Position numbers and translations under genes: made by a program. 60,127 nt of DNA from Candidatus Pacearchaeota archaeon (GTDB lineage: Archaea > Nanoarchaeota > Nanoarchaeia > Pacearchaeales > GW2011-AR1). The notes beneath the pieces are model-generated. The model was given only the letters and a program-made list of their open reading frames with translations, was not told the DNA's origin and searched no databases. The stretch is taken from the NCBI GenBank assembly GCA_023228245.1, contig JALOBN010000012.1, positions 1-60,127 of the forward strand, given 5' to 3'. Below are positions 8,035 to 16,659 of this stretch, piece after piece (positions within the stretch are counted from its first letter, which is position 1; every line of letters starts with the position of its first letter).

Positions 8035-9579
8035 TTATTCCTTGTTCTTGGCTTGGACGTTGATGTTCGGGATCGGGTTGTCCGTGACCATCAACACAGT
8101 CAGGGCCGCGGCAGCCTCACCGCCATCGGTGATCGTGCTGACAAAGCCCGGAATCGCGATTTCAGTCGCCAGCGGCGGGTAGATGCTAACCTCCACCGTC
8201 GCGTTGCCGATTCCATCAGCAATCGCGGCCACAGTCAGAGTAGACGTGCCTGCGTCCCACGACGGGGTCAACGCCGCGCCGCCGGCAGCCTCCAGAGCCG
8301 TCACCATGTCGCCCGCCATGTCTGCCAAGGTATCGCTGCCAGCGCCGGTGACAGTCACGTCGTAAAGCTCCTCCCCGGCCGCACTGGTGACAGTGACGTT
8401 CATGGTCCAATCTTCCATGTCCGTCCCGCCAACCAATTCGGTCGCGGTAGCATTCGTCCAGAGGGCGTCATAGTCCGCTCCAGACAACGCCTGAGCCATC
8501 GCCAGCGCATCGGCGGCAGACCCGGCCGAGATGACCAGCGTGTCAATGCCGTTGGCACGAGGAATCAGCACCGAAGCCGGCACGACGAGCTTGTAGACCT
8601 TGTTCTGCACGTCGAGAGTCCCCTCGAATTCCTCCAAGTCGCCGAACGTAGTCCCGTCGCGCACATCGGCCACGGCGGGCACGGCGAACGTGCCGGTGAA
8701 TTCGGCGGTATCGCCATATTCCACGCCGGCCTCCACGTCGCCCACCGCCGGAACGGCAAACGTGCCGGTGAATTCGGCGGCCGCGCCAAATTCCACGCCG
8801 GCCTCCACGTCGCCCACCGCCGGAACGGCAAACGTGCCGGTGAATTCGGCGGTATCGCCATATTCCACGCCGGCCTCCACGTCGCCCACCGCGGGCACGG
8901 CGAACGTGCCGACCGCGTCATCTACGGCAACGCCTGCCTCTACATCGGCAGCCGCGGGAACGGCGCAGGTGCCTTCCGATGCATCACCCCCTGTGCCATA
9001 ATCCACCCCGTCACGTACATCCGTCACGGCGGGAGCCACCAGAGAGTCAGTCACTACCGGGATACTCTGAGCAGGGACCAAGGCTGCCGTCAAAACAGCG
9101 CCGGCGATTCCTTCGTCCACGATCGCGCCAACAAACCCAGGGATTGCGATGTCGGGGTCGGGCCAAGTCGCGGGCGGCATGACGGTGACGTAAACCTTGT
9201 GATCGCCAATATTGTCGGCAATCTCGGCGATGGTCAGGTTCGGCGTGGCGTAGGACGGTGTCAAGGCAGCGCCTCCGGCCGCCTCCAGCAACACCACCAC
9301 AGCATCGGCCAGATCATCGAGCGTGTCCGCGGCCTCTCCAACGGCAGTCACATTATAGACCTCTACGTCCAACGGCGTATCGACCTTGACATTCAGCCGC
9401 CAGCCCTCCATGTCCGCGCCAGCCGCGGCAGTCAGTTCCGTCACTACGGCCGTGTCCCAATCGGTATTCGTGTCGCCAACAATGGCGGCCTTGGCTGTTG
9501 CCTTGGCATCCGCCTCTTCCTCGGCGACAACGACTGCCATCTTGAGGCCGGCGCGCAAAAGAAAATGCTTTGCAGCCAT
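8035..9579 (-). CDS. Head operon protein with two terminal domains and a central 24-residue repeat
   Basis: 514 residues, ATG 9579 with a GGAG site. The N-terminal (about 1-170) and C-terminal (about 335-510) domains are related to each other and to the 195-residue product downstream. Between them is a run of about six 24-residue repeats (core GDVEAGVEYGDTAEFTGTFA). Three of these are nearly identical at the DNA level with a 72-bp period (8691-8906). The gene directly follows the capsid gene, separated by a perfect hairpin. The architecture suggests a multi-domain, possibly trimeric, decoration or fibre-like head protein. The function is not established by sequence. Confidence 0.75.
   Translation of the reverse strand: MAAKHFLLRAGLKMAVVVAEEEADAKATAKAAIVGDTNTDWDTAVVTELTAAAGADMEGWRLNVKVDTPLDVEVYNVTAVGEAADTLDDLADAVVVLLEAAGGAALTPSYATPNLTIAEIADNIGDHKVYVTVMPPATWPDPDIAIPGFVGAIVDEGIAGAVLTAALVPAQSIPVVTDSLVAPAVTDVRDGVDYGTGGDASEGTCAVPAAADVEAGVAVDDAVGTFAVPAVGDVEAGVEYGDTAEFTGTFAVPAVGDVEAGVEFGAAAEFTGTFAVPAVGDVEAGVEYGDTAEFTGTFAVPAVADVRDGTTFGDLEEFEGTLDVQNKVYKLVVPASVLIPRANGIDTLVISAGSAADALAMAQALSGADYDALWTNATATELVGGTDMEDWTMNVTVTSAAGEELYDVTVTGAGSDTLADMAGDMVTALEAAGGAALTPSWDAGTSTLTVAAIADGIGNATVEVSIYPPLATEIAIPGFVSTITDGGEAAAALTVLMVTDNPIPNINVQAKNKE
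8691..8906. repeat. 72-bp in-frame tandem repeats
   Basis: Three 72-bp units begin at 8691, 8763 and 8835 and encode 24-residue repeats. More diverged units flank them on both sides (about 8600-9030). The near identity at third codon positions points to recent expansion. Confidence 0.85.
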
Positions 9580-9607
9580 GATTACTCCTCGAAAATGCTG
9601 TCACAAG

Positions 9608-9639
9608 AATCAGAGGGCGGTGAGGACCGCCCTCTGATT
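9608..9639 (-). terminator. Terminator-like hairpin after the capsid gene
   Basis: Perfect 14-bp inverted repeat (9608-9621 with 9626-9639) with a 4-base loop, 12 bp past the capsid stop. The T tract is weak (CTTGT), so partial read-through into the next gene is likely. This would set capsid protein in excess. Confidence 0.7.
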
Positions 9640-9650
9640 GTTGAACTCGA

Positions 9651-10568
9651 TTAGTCGCGGATACCGTCAGCGGAGGCCACGCCAAGCTGGCTGAACAGCG
9701 CCAGACCACAATACCACTTGACGCGCCAGATGCGCTCGTCCTTGGTCTGGTGGACGCCGACCTGCTCGACCTCAAGGCCATAAGCATTCCTCGCGGTGAG
9801 GCCAGTCAGGCCGACCTTCCGGGAACCATCATCGATGCAGCCGGCGAAGATAGTCGTGCAGTTGGCGTATCCGCCCTTCGTCTGGTTGGTGGGGATGTAG
9901 TCATTGCGGAAGATCGGGACACCTTCGTAAGCAATCACACGAGCCCCGTTCGGCATCTCCATGACCTCATTGACGCCAGCACCGCCAAGAGCCCTAAGAA
10001 GAGCCTTGTAGGCGCGAATGGTTCTGGCAGGCATGAGCATGTAGTCCACCTGCCCGTCCTTGCTCACAACCAAATGCATCAACGTGTCCAGCACGCCGAA
10101 GCTCAGGTTCATGCCGGTAGCGCCGGTGGGAACCTTCTGGGCCGAGGGCACCAGCCCAAGCAGGCCCAGGAATTCGTTGCCCGCGCCCGTTCCGTTGATG
10201 AGCATGTCCTGATACTTACGGCTCGCGGTCTTCGTCTTGGACGCAATCTGCTGGGCAGTCTGGTTCGTCTCGCCGCTCTGAGTGGCCTGAACGAGGCCGT
10301 TGACCTCAGCGTCTCCGAGGATCGAGGTCAGAACAGACGTGACGCTGGTGAAGGTCGTCGCGTTCTTGGCCGTGATCGTATCACCAACACCTGCGACCTG
10401 GACATCGCCGAGGACATCCTCACGATTGTAGGTCAGGCCGTTGCCGTCGATGGAATCAAAGGGAAGGATGTTGTAGAACGGATTCACGGTGATGACATTC
10501 TCAATCAGGCCGGAAACCAATTCATCCTGACAGAGCTTTGCAGCTTCCACGAAAGTGATGGATGCCAT
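9651..10568 (-). CDS. Major capsid protein
   Basis: 305 residues, ATG 10568 with an AAGGAG site 7 nt upstream. The sequence has an HK97-fold layout: an N-terminal arm with ITFVEAAKL, a Thr/Ala-rich stretch near 60-80, a spine helix region near 95-120 (SGETNQTAQQIASKTKTASRK), GNEFLGLLGL near 130-139, and a C-terminal strand-rich A/P domain. It sits after scaffold and portal genes and has its own promoter. There is no long N-terminal delta domain, consistent with the separate scaffold gene. Confidence 0.9.
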   Translation of the reverse strand: MASITFVEAAKLCQDELVSGLIENVITVNPFYNILPFDSIDGNGLTYNREDVLGDVQVAGVGDTITAKNATTFTSVTSVLTSILGDAEVNGLVQATQSGETNQTAQQIASKTKTASRKYQDMLINGTGAGNEFLGLLGLVPSAQKVPTGATGMNLSFGVLDTLMHLVVSKDGQVDYMLMPARTIRAYKALLRALGGAGVNEVMEMPNGARVIAYEGVPIFRNDYIPTNQTKGGYANCTTIFAGCIDDGSRKVGLTGLTARNAYGLEVEQVGVHQTKDERIWRVKWYCGLALFSQLGVASADGIRD

Positions 10569-10683
10569 GAGGCGATCTCCTTAAAAGAAAAAACACGACA
10601 ATCAATTCACCGATGTCTCAGGCACATTCACCATCGCGGTTTCGGCGGGATCGCCCCATTGCCCGTGCCACAACGTCAACATC

Positions 10684-10712
10684 ATGCTACCAGAAACGTC
10701 CGATAAAGTCAA
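10684..10712 (-). promoter_or_regulatory. Capsid gene promoter with operator-like motif in its spacer
   Basis: TTGACT (10707-10712), 17-bp spacer, TAGCAT (10684-10689). The spacer contains TTATCGGACG, the reverse complement of the CGTCCGATAA motif found in the 18.6-kb and 21.5-kb arrays. The capsid ATG lies 116 nt downstream of the -10 box. Confidence 0.7.
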
Positions 10713-10726
10713 GACAATTCCGCGAA

Positions 10727-11506
10727 CTATCCCAACTTCTTGAGGCCGGACGCAATCTTATCGACGGAGGTCTTGGGGGCCGCGCCAGGCCGCTGCACCT
10801 GTCGATTCGGCTGAGCAGTGCCGCCGCCAACCGGAGCCTTGGACGGGACAAGGACCTTAAACTTATCTTGGGACAGCAATTCTTCGACGTGCTCCCCAAC
10901 ACCCATTTCTGCGCCCGCCGTCTTCTGAGAATACCGAACGGTCTTTCCATCCGCCTCGACTACCACCGGCTTGAGCTTGCCATTGGAGTCGGATACGACA
11001 CGCACATTCGGCATGATAAACGGACGTAGAAGGTCGGAATCAACGCCCTTCTCAGACGCCACTCGGTTGATCTCCGCCCCCACAAGTTGCTCGTGCAACT
11101 GAGCAGTCAGTCCCGCAATGGCCTTGTCCTTCTCGCCCAGAGCGCCGGCATGGACCTGGGCCATTTCGTGCTTGACGCGCTCAATGGCCGCGCCAGCCTC
11201 ACTGCCCTTGGCGCTCAAGTCGGCGATGGTCTGCTTGATCTTGTCTGCAATCGCCTGGGGCGTGTCGCCGTAGTCCTTCAGGACGGACAGGTCCGGGACA
11301 GTATTGCGAAGCTGGTCCGCCTCTTTTCGCGAGGCTGAGAGCGCGCCCCCGAGGCCGGTGATCGCCGCGATAGCGCTGGACACGCCGGCATCGTCGCTGC
11401 GAATCTCGTAGCCGCTGTTGTCCGCCTTAGGACGATACAGCCCCCGAAGATTCTCCGGCACGCCCGTCAGGTCCTTCACTTCTTTGTTTTTCAGCAGATC
11501 GAACAT
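10727..11506 (-). CDS. Scaffolding protein
   Basis: 259 residues, ATG 11506. It is largely helical and charged, with a predicted coiled coil at about 55-140 (SASRKEADQLRNTV, then KIKQTIADLSAKGSE). It has no catalytic motif, and its tail is rich in Pro, Gln and Lys and ends SGLKKLG. This is the standard composition of scaffolds encoded between portal and capsid. It directs procapsid assembly and is then removed. It overlaps the portal gene by 80 nt. No prohead protease of a known family is adjacent; see the trypsin-like protein at 14409. Confidence 0.85.
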   Translation of the reverse strand: MFDLLKNKEVKDLTGVPENLRGLYRPKADNSGYEIRSDDAGVSSAIAAITGLGGALSASRKEADQLRNTVPDLSVLKDYGDTPQAIADKIKQTIADLSAKGSEAGAAIERVKHEMAQVHAGALGEKDKAIAGLTAQLHEQLVGAEINRVASEKGVDSDLLRPFIMPNVRVVSDSNGKLKPVVVEADGKTVRYSQKTAGAEMGVGEHVEELLSQDKFKVLVPSKAPVGGGTAQPNRQVQRPGAAPKTSVDKIASGLKKLG

Positions 11507-12920
11507 TTGTCTCTTGCTCCTTTTTCAGGGCCGCCTCATTGGCGGCATAATCAAAATCGTTCGGCAACTTGCCGTTCTGTTGCAATACCTTCAAGTAGGT
11601 CACGCGAGCCAAGTCTCCGCGTTCCCGTGCGCCATTCAGCATCAAAATATCGTTGGCATCAAGCGAACCAAAGTCGGTTGGAATCTCAACCCGACCCCTG
11701 ACCTCAATCCCCAGCCACTTTCCCATGAAATACAAAGCATAGGCCAGGACATCGTTGAATCGGGCCACGGCATCCTGGAGTGGTGACGCAGCTTCGGCCG
11801 AGTCAAGGACGCGAGCGGATGCCGTCTCTCGACTCGGGCGGGCCTTCATAAACTCGGCCCCATAGCTTTTCATCCTCGCCTCCAGGTCGTCCAAATCTTG
11901 CTTACCGGCCTGAATCGCGGCCCCGCTATGCTCCACATAGTACCACTTGCCGCCGGGGTCCGCCGTGGTCAGCGCCCGATAGGGGCCAATGACATTCTTG
12001 CCGCCCGTCTCGTCCTCGTCTACCCCCGCGCCCGCAAGGATGGGGAACCGCGACACGGTTAGCACCGAAATCTGGTCCGAAGTGGACTGCCAGTGACGAA
12101 TGTTCAGGTGAGCTTGGTCATCGAGGCACGGCTTGCCCTCCATAAGACCCGTACGATCCGCATAGTATGTCACCAGCGGAATCTCATCAATATCCATATC
12201 CCATGTATCGACTACCACCCATTTGGTCTCCTTTCGATTGGCACTAACCTCCACCACCTGCTGCTGCCAGAGCGTAACTTGGACACGAACAACCTCCTGT
12301 CCGTTTTCCAGAACCCTAACCACCCTGTCCAGCACCCGATACTGGGTCACAGAAACCTCTTCCCAGCCGTCCAGCATTGTCACTGATTCCAGGATGCGGA
12401 CATGGGTTAAGACCTCTTTATTGTTGATCCGCTCCGCCGCCATAAAGGTCACGTTTTCCGGATCGATCTTGACGAAGTAAGGACGAACTCCCTCCCGGTC
12501 ATCGTCCGCGGCCGTGCGCCCGGCCGGATCGATCCGGGGGAAGTCTATCAGCACATGGCAGAACGCCTTTGCCACACCCTCACGAAACCACTTCCGAGCA
12601 AAAATCCACAGATCATTGCCCTGGAGGTCAACATCTTCCATCAGCGGCTTCAGTTCAGGAGAAAAATCATCTGAATACCGCATCTTGTTCTGAAACGGCT
12701 TTCCCACCCAGGTTCTCAGAGTCAGATCGACCATGTTGAACAGAATCGATCCATTCAACCGCTCCTCATACCGGGGGTCGCTCTCGGCCTCGTGCTTGGG
12801 CAGATACGTCTCACGCGCCTCGCGCAGAGAGTCCGTTCCTTCGAGGACGGTCTGAATTCTCACCCACTTTGGCAGCATCCGCTTGTAAGCAGACGACACT
12901 GTAGTTACGTCCGAAGCCAT
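11427..12920 (-). CDS. Portal protein (DUF4055-like)
   Basis: 497 residues from ATG 12920, chosen because AAGGAG lies 8 nt upstream and the terminase stop is 2 nt before it. The N-terminus (AYKRMLPKWVRIQTVLEG, then YLPKHEAESDPRYEERL and FNMVDLTLRTWVGKPF) is the DUF4055 portal pattern. It forms the dodecameric DNA gate at one capsid vertex, docks the terminase, and leads into the neck. The C-terminus is Lys/Gln/Glu-rich and ends in an acidic-neutral tail. Confidence 0.9.
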   Translation of the reverse strand: MASDVTTVSSAYKRMLPKWVRIQTVLEGTDSLREARETYLPKHEAESDPRYEERLNGSILFNMVDLTLRTWVGKPFQNKMRYSDDFSPELKPLMEDVDLQGNDLWIFARKWFREGVAKAFCHVLIDFPRIDPAGRTAADDDREGVRPYFVKIDPENVTFMAAERINNKEVLTHVRILESVTMLDGWEEVSVTQYRVLDRVVRVLENGQEVVRVQVTLWQQQVVEVSANRKETKWVVVDTWDMDIDEIPLVTYYADRTGLMEGKPCLDDQAHLNIRHWQSTSDQISVLTVSRFPILAGAGVDEDETGGKNVIGPYRALTTADPGGKWYYVEHSGAAIQAGKQDLDDLEARMKSYGAEFMKARPSRETASARVLDSAEAASPLQDAVARFNDVLAYALYFMGKWLGIEVRGRVEIPTDFGSLDANDILMLNGARERGDLARVTYLKVLQQNGKLPNDFDYAANEAALKKEQETNVRSAEKQRSEGPDGRAGESSGAVSS

Positions 12921-12921
12921 G

Positions 12922-14409
12922 TCACCAACTCCTTGAGAGGAATGATTTACGCACCCACCGGCACCGATACCGGGTCTCATCTGCGATATGGTCTTCCATG
13001 TCGCTATTAACGTCATCAGGATCATTGTCTTTTCGAGACAGAGGAGGCAGCGTGCGCCGGAACTGCTCGCACCGCTGACACACAAACATGCCGGGCTCTT
13101 CCCGACAGCCATCCTGTGGAATCGACGCCTTCAGCAACTTGCGAATCTGCTCCCACCCCTGCTTACGCGATCCACCGCTCTTGTCCACAGCATCCCAATA
13201 AATCCCCTTGGCTGCCATATCGCCGGCCACGGACTTCTTGCCATCATACTTGGCAAAAATAGCCGAGTCGGCAGGTCCCTTTTTGATGCGGCCCCACAAA
13301 CCCATCTCCTGCTCGCGCTCTTTGATCCCCAGGGCGATGTCTCCGGCCGGCATCCGAATGCCCTCATTATCTTCGCCTGTGAATCCATACCATTCGGCGA
13401 ATCGAATAATGTCGCCCTTCTTTTCGCCAATCAAGCGGTCGCCGAGACGAATAGGGTCCCCGTTGGACACTGCCCACCAGCCCACGGAGAATGGCTTGGC
13501 CTGCCCGTGGTCATAGGCGCGATTCAAGAACCAGCCAGATTTCTCCAATACTGCATACGGTATGTCCGGAATAACATGAACCCTGTCAGACCAAAGGTCG
13601 TCAAACATGCCGCCGGCCGTTATATTCCAGTCATCATCAACCCAGGCGGCCCGCTGCGCCGCGTTGGCGGCCGACGCCGAGACTGTAACGAGGTAATCCG
13701 GCTGAGCGTACAGCATAATCTTGTTTTCCGCCAGCCGGCTACGAACAGCACATCGTGGCTGTTCTTTTTCCCCGTCCTTGTTAACTGAATCCGCAATCAC
13801 AGGACCTATCAGTCGATCCGGAAGAATAGGAAGCCTCCACCTCCTTTTGATCCAATTGTGCCCAGGGCCGTAAGCGTTGGTGGTGGCGCGGTAGTGAAGC
13901 GGTATACCAGCGACAGAGGATCGATGACACGCCATCATCGCAAGATAGTTCGTCGGGGTCGGCCACGTTACCAACTCCTCGAAAGCGATCCACGGGTAGG
14001 CGTGCCCGATGTAATCCAAGTAGTCGCCCTCGCGGAGGATGTGTCTGAAATACAGAGTCTCGCCCGTGGGCCATTGCCACAGCATTTTCTGGACATTAAA
14101 ACTACTATTAGGCCAGATTTGCTTGAACCACAATCTTGCTTTTTGTGTCACGTCGGACAGTTCCGGGAATGTGCGCCGAAAGATGATCCCGCGCCACTCG
14201 GGACCGTAACCTTTACCGACGAATTGAGCAAAGTCCATGAGCAGGGCGTCCGTTTTTCCGCCGCCGCGGTTGCCTTCCAGCAAAACCTCCCGGATTGGGC
14301 ACTGAAGGAACGCCTGCTGCGAGCCGGGCTGCGGAAACCACGTAGACAGCCGGCCGTCCACGCGAGCGCGAAGGCGATCATCGACTACTACCCACTCTAC
14401 CTTCGCCAT
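12922..14409 (-). CDS. terL: Terminase large subunit
   Basis: 495 residues, ATG 14409, in a TGATG overlap with the protease stop. The Walker A motif is GNRGGGKT (46-53) and the Walker B region is YPWIAFEEL (about 139-147). A C-terminal nuclease domain begins near DHGQAKPFSVGWW (about 300). The protein uses ATP to pump DNA through the portal and cuts concatemers. A cysteine pair near 442-445 (CQRC) suggests a small metal-binding element near the C-terminus. Confidence 0.95.
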   Translation of the reverse strand: MAKVEWVVVDDRLRARVDGRLSTWFPQPGSQQAFLQCPIREVLLEGNRGGGKTDALLMDFAQFVGKGYGPEWRGIIFRRTFPELSDVTQKARLWFKQIWPNSSFNVQKMLWQWPTGETLYFRHILREGDYLDYIGHAYPWIAFEELVTWPTPTNYLAMMACHRSSVAGIPLHYRATTNAYGPGHNWIKRRWRLPILPDRLIGPVIADSVNKDGEKEQPRCAVRSRLAENKIMLYAQPDYLVTVSASAANAAQRAAWVDDDWNITAGGMFDDLWSDRVHVIPDIPYAVLEKSGWFLNRAYDHGQAKPFSVGWWAVSNGDPIRLGDRLIGEKKGDIIRFAEWYGFTGEDNEGIRMPAGDIALGIKEREQEMGLWGRIKKGPADSAIFAKYDGKKSVAGDMAAKGIYWDAVDKSGGSRKQGWEQIRKLLKASIPQDGCREEPGMFVCQRCEQFRRTLPPLSRKDNDPDDVNSDMEDHIADETRYRCRWVRKSFLSRSW

Positions 14410-15026
14410 CAGGGCACGATCTCCCTAAATTCCGAAACAGGCAACATCCCCGTCAAACCAGCTTCCGCAATAACCACAATACCGACTACTTGGCCCTCGC
14501 GCAGGACCGGGCCGCCAGAAGTCCCTTTCCAGCAATGCGCATCAATCAGAACCATGCCGGTAGCGCGGCCATAGCCGTAATCCGCGTCCACGCCTACCTT
14601 GACGACATCGCCGGGCAACTGGGCATTGAAGTTGCCTCGGCCGCCTGGTGTGCCAATCACAAGGACCCTCTCCCCCGCCACGACAGGTGCCGGGGACAGG
14701 GTCAGCGGGGGCACGTCGAAGGGACGGTCCACGTAGAGACGACTGGCATCCCTCTTTGCCTCTTCCTCACGAACGACCATATAAACCTGGCCGTCCTGCG
14801 TCTCTACCCAGACTATCGGCTTGCCCTCGGATACGTGACGAGCAGTGATGACGCTGTTCGCGTCCACGACAAAACCCGATCCATGACCTCCGACATAGTT
14901 CACCATCACGCAGGAGGCGGAAGGGTCTACTGCAGGCCGGGCGACTCTCCTACCACACGACATGCCCGTAAGCATCAAGGCCGCGGTCACGGCCAACGCG
15001 AAGGCGCAAGACCTATGACTCGACAT
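14409..15026 (-). CDS. Trypsin-like (HtrA/S1C-type) serine protease with lipoprotein-like signal
   Basis: 205 residues from ATG 15026, which has GGGGAG 7 nt upstream (a TTG two codons earlier is less likely). The N-terminus is basic, then hydrophobic (AFALAVTAALMLTG), then Cys24, an imperfect lipobox. The chymotrypsin-fold signatures are present: GHGSGFVV (48-55), His64 in TARHV, Asp93 in DASRL and Ser170 in GTSGGP. The enzyme would act outside the cytoplasm if the signal works. It lies between the terminase genes, where a prohead protease could also be expected. Whether it serves the virion or the cell surface is open. Confidence 0.85.
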   Translation of the reverse strand: MSSHRSCAFALAVTAALMLTGMSCGRRVARPAVDPSASCVMVNYVGGHGSGFVVDANSVITARHVSEGKPIVWVETQDGQVYMVVREEEAKRDASRLYVDRPFDVPPLTLSPAPVVAGERVLVIGTPGGRGNFNAQLPGDVVKVGVDADYGYGRATGMVLIDAHCWKGTSGGPVLREGQVVGIVVIAEAGLTGMLPVSEFREIVP

Positions 15027-15333
15027 ATCCAATCTCCCCTCGATTCATCGCCGCCAAGAAACCATCAAACCCCTGCTCGGCGGTCATCGCCACACGATCC
15101 GGGTCCACCAAGTCCCCATATTTGCCTCGCAAATGCTCGGCGCACGCCCCGGCGGCTGCGGTCACAGCGCGCCTATCGCACGCCACTTCCGCCGTCGCCA
15201 ACAGCCCCTTCCGGGTCTGGCTTCGGAGAACCACTCTCACTCGGTTGTTCGGGCGAGGCTCCAACTGTAGCTGATAAGGTTTGGTTGTCCTCGGCTGGCC
15301 CGTCGGTTCCAGAATTGTTTGTGTTTCCGCCAT
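15013..15333 (-). CDS. Unknown protein overlapping the small terminase gene
   Basis: 106 residues, ATG 15333 with a GGGAA site. Its first 53 codons overlap the 3' end of the small terminase gene in another frame (161 nt shared). The C-terminal half (AAAGACAEHLRGKYGDLVDPDRVAMTAEQGFDGFL) looks like an ordinary folded helical protein. No family recognised. Confidence 0.65.
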   Translation of the reverse strand: MAETQTILEPTGQPRTTKPYQLQLEPRPNNRVRVVLRSQTRKGLLATAEVACDRRAVTAAAGACAEHLRGKYGDLVDPDRVAMTAEQGFDGFLAAMNRGEIGYVES

Positions 15334-15805
15334 AAACTTTTTCCCAATCTTGAACGGTTAGGGGCGTATTCACGACAAGGACGCCCGCCTTTACATTGAC
15401 ATCCTCCGTGATATGCTCCCGGTATTCCGGAATGTGCCTCCGGGCCAGTAGAACGAGCAGCCGGTCAGAATATACCCGCTTGTGCCCGCACTTCGTGCCC
15501 TCATAAAACACGGGCTCTTTCGTCCCCTTTATGGCACGACGATAGATTTCCGCCTCGATCTCCTCAGAAATCCACTCCCGGTAGAAGGCCAGCGCCTCGG
15601 CCTCCCTCTCGGCCAGTTCCGCATTCTTCTTGCGGTAGGCCCAGAGGGAATGCGGCTCAAGAAGTGCCAGTTCTGCGGAGCGCCGTTTCTTCCCGCACAA
15701 AGCAAGCTGAGTAATATAAACATCGAGCTTGTCCTCGGTGATCGGCGGTGATAGCGGCATGGGCTTGGTCAAGTCCACTACGATTCGAGGCTTATCGTCC
15801 GTCAC
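15173..15805 (-). CDS. terS: Terminase small subunit
   Basis: 210 residues, GTG 15805, in a GTGA overlap with the preceding gene. Residues about 35-75 contain an HTH-like segment (AELALLEPHSLWAYRKKN), followed by a helical oligomerisation region and the common small-terminase signature DRLLVLLARRHIPEYREH (about 114-131). The last 60 residues are low complexity (Asn, Gly, Pro, Glu, Ser) and overlap the next gene. It recognises phage DNA and brings it to the large subunit. Confidence 0.8.
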   Translation of the reverse strand: MTDDKPRIVVDLTKPMPLSPPITEDKLDVYITQLALCGKKRRSAELALLEPHSLWAYRKKNAELAEREAEALAFYREWISEEIEAEIYRRAIKGTKEPVFYEGTKCGHKRVYSDRLLVLLARRHIPEYREHITEDVNVKAGVLVVNTPLTVQDWEKVYGGNTNNSGTDGPAEDNQTLSATVGASPEQPSESGSPKPDPEGAVGDGGSGVR

Positions 15806-16044
15806 GATACCTCCGCAACCAATACGGCCCGTCGCACACCGTCTTCTTGCACCGTAAGCAAATGTTTGCCCACAGATAACGTAACATCGACAAAGAATAT
15901 GCCCGGCTCGCCCCGCACCGGCCTGGGCGCAAGGGCTTTTGGGGAGCCCGCACGGCAGAGGAATACGGAGACGACGGCTGTCGGGTCTTTGGCGACATAG
16001 AAGATCCTGTTTCTTCCGGGCGCATAGTGCCGATAGGCATACAC
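15802..16044 (-). CDS. Small beta-rich protein, unknown
   Basis: 80 residues, GTG 16044, 3 nt after the stop of the upstream gene and overlapping the small terminase start. Predicted strands include RIFYVAKDPTAVVSVFLC and PGIFFVDVTLSVGKHLLTV. No family recognised. The pairing with the 155-residue protein upstream suggests two small virion or accessory proteins. Confidence 0.6.
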   Translation of the reverse strand: MYAYRHYAPGRNRIFYVAKDPTAVVSVFLCRAGSPKALAPRPVRGEPGIFFVDVTLSVGKHLLTVQEDGVRRAVLVAEVS

Positions 16045-16047
16045 AGC

Positions 16048-16515
16048 CTACCCGATCATCGGCGGACTTTCCAGAGCATCAATCTTGTTCTCAAGCAGAG
16101 CCAAGGTCGCCTGAATGGCGGTGACACCGACGTTGATAGAGGTCACGTCCCCTGCCACGGCCGCCAAGCCAGAATCCACCCCGGTCACGGCCACCTGAAG
16201 AGCGCCTATTGCATCATTCACGGCCGCCACAGCAACAGCCACGTCCGCCACAACGTCCGCAATCCCGTGGCCGTCCCACTCCGGCTTGCCGAAATGCTTG
16301 GTGCCACTGCCTCCGTGGTTGTCGGAAATCTCCACAAACCAGCCGGGACCGTCGGCCACGAACGACTTGTGGTATCGGCCGGTTCCGCCCACTTCCTCGG
16401 CCGCGCCCGACTGCCCCGCATCCAGCGTCTTGTCCGGCTTGAACACGTCCACATGCACCGCTCGTCCCGAGCCGGCCGCACCAGCCTGATACATCACTTC
16501 AAACGTCTTGGCCAC
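16048..16515 (-). CDS. First gene of the structural operon, beta domain plus coiled coil
   Basis: 155 residues, GTG 16515 with a GGAG site 9-10 nt upstream. The first about 80 residues look like a small beta sandwich (HVDVFKPDKTLDAG, then GPGWFVEISDNHGG). Residues about 85-150 are a regular Ala/Val/Leu heptad region (DVVADVAVAVAAVNDAIGAL) that could trimerise. It is the first gene after the 16.57-kb promoter. A virion attachment protein is possible but unproven. Confidence 0.65.
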   Translation of the reverse strand: MAKTFEVMYQAGAAGSGRAVHVDVFKPDKTLDAGQSGAAEEVGGTGRYHKSFVADGPGWFVEISDNHGGSGTKHFGKPEWDGHGIADVVADVAVAVAAVNDAIGALQVAVTGVDSGLAAVAGDVTSINVGVTAIQATLALLENKIDALESPPMIG

Positions 16516-16563
16516 GCCCCGATCTCCACAAAGGATTCTCAGCTAACTTCAGTTCATACCAAC

Positions 16564-16591
16564 AGTATAGCGTCCTATAATAAAAAGTCAA
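16564..16591 (-). promoter_or_regulatory. Structural operon promoter with operator-like motif in its spacer
   Basis: TTGACT (16586-16591), 16-bp spacer, TATACT (16564-16569). The spacer holds CGTCCTATAAT (plus strand 16571-16581), a member of the array motif family. A 2-codon ATG-AAC-TGA lies 6 bp after the -10 box. The promoter directly follows a terminator, so the operon is transcriptionally insulated. Confidence 0.8.
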
Positions 16592-16624
16592 GAAGAAAAC
16601 AAAGGCCCCGCGAAGCAGGGCCTT
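16591..16624 (-). terminator. Rho-independent terminator upstream of the structural promoter
   Basis: A 10-bp stem (16602-16611 with 16615-16624, one G-T pair) has a 3-base loop and is followed on the minus strand by a T-rich run to 16591. It ends the transcript of the HTH/AT-hook gene. Its tail merges with the -35 box of the next promoter. Confidence 0.8.
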
Positions 16625-16659
16625 ATTGTCACAAAAGAAGATCGCTGTTTCTGACCGGC

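Noticed and set aside
7579..9654. A 691-codon open frame on the plus strand
   Set aside because: It lies opposite the repeated head protein and capsid-adjacent genes, is His/Arg-rich from antisense GC codons, and has no ribosome site. It is a shadow frame.
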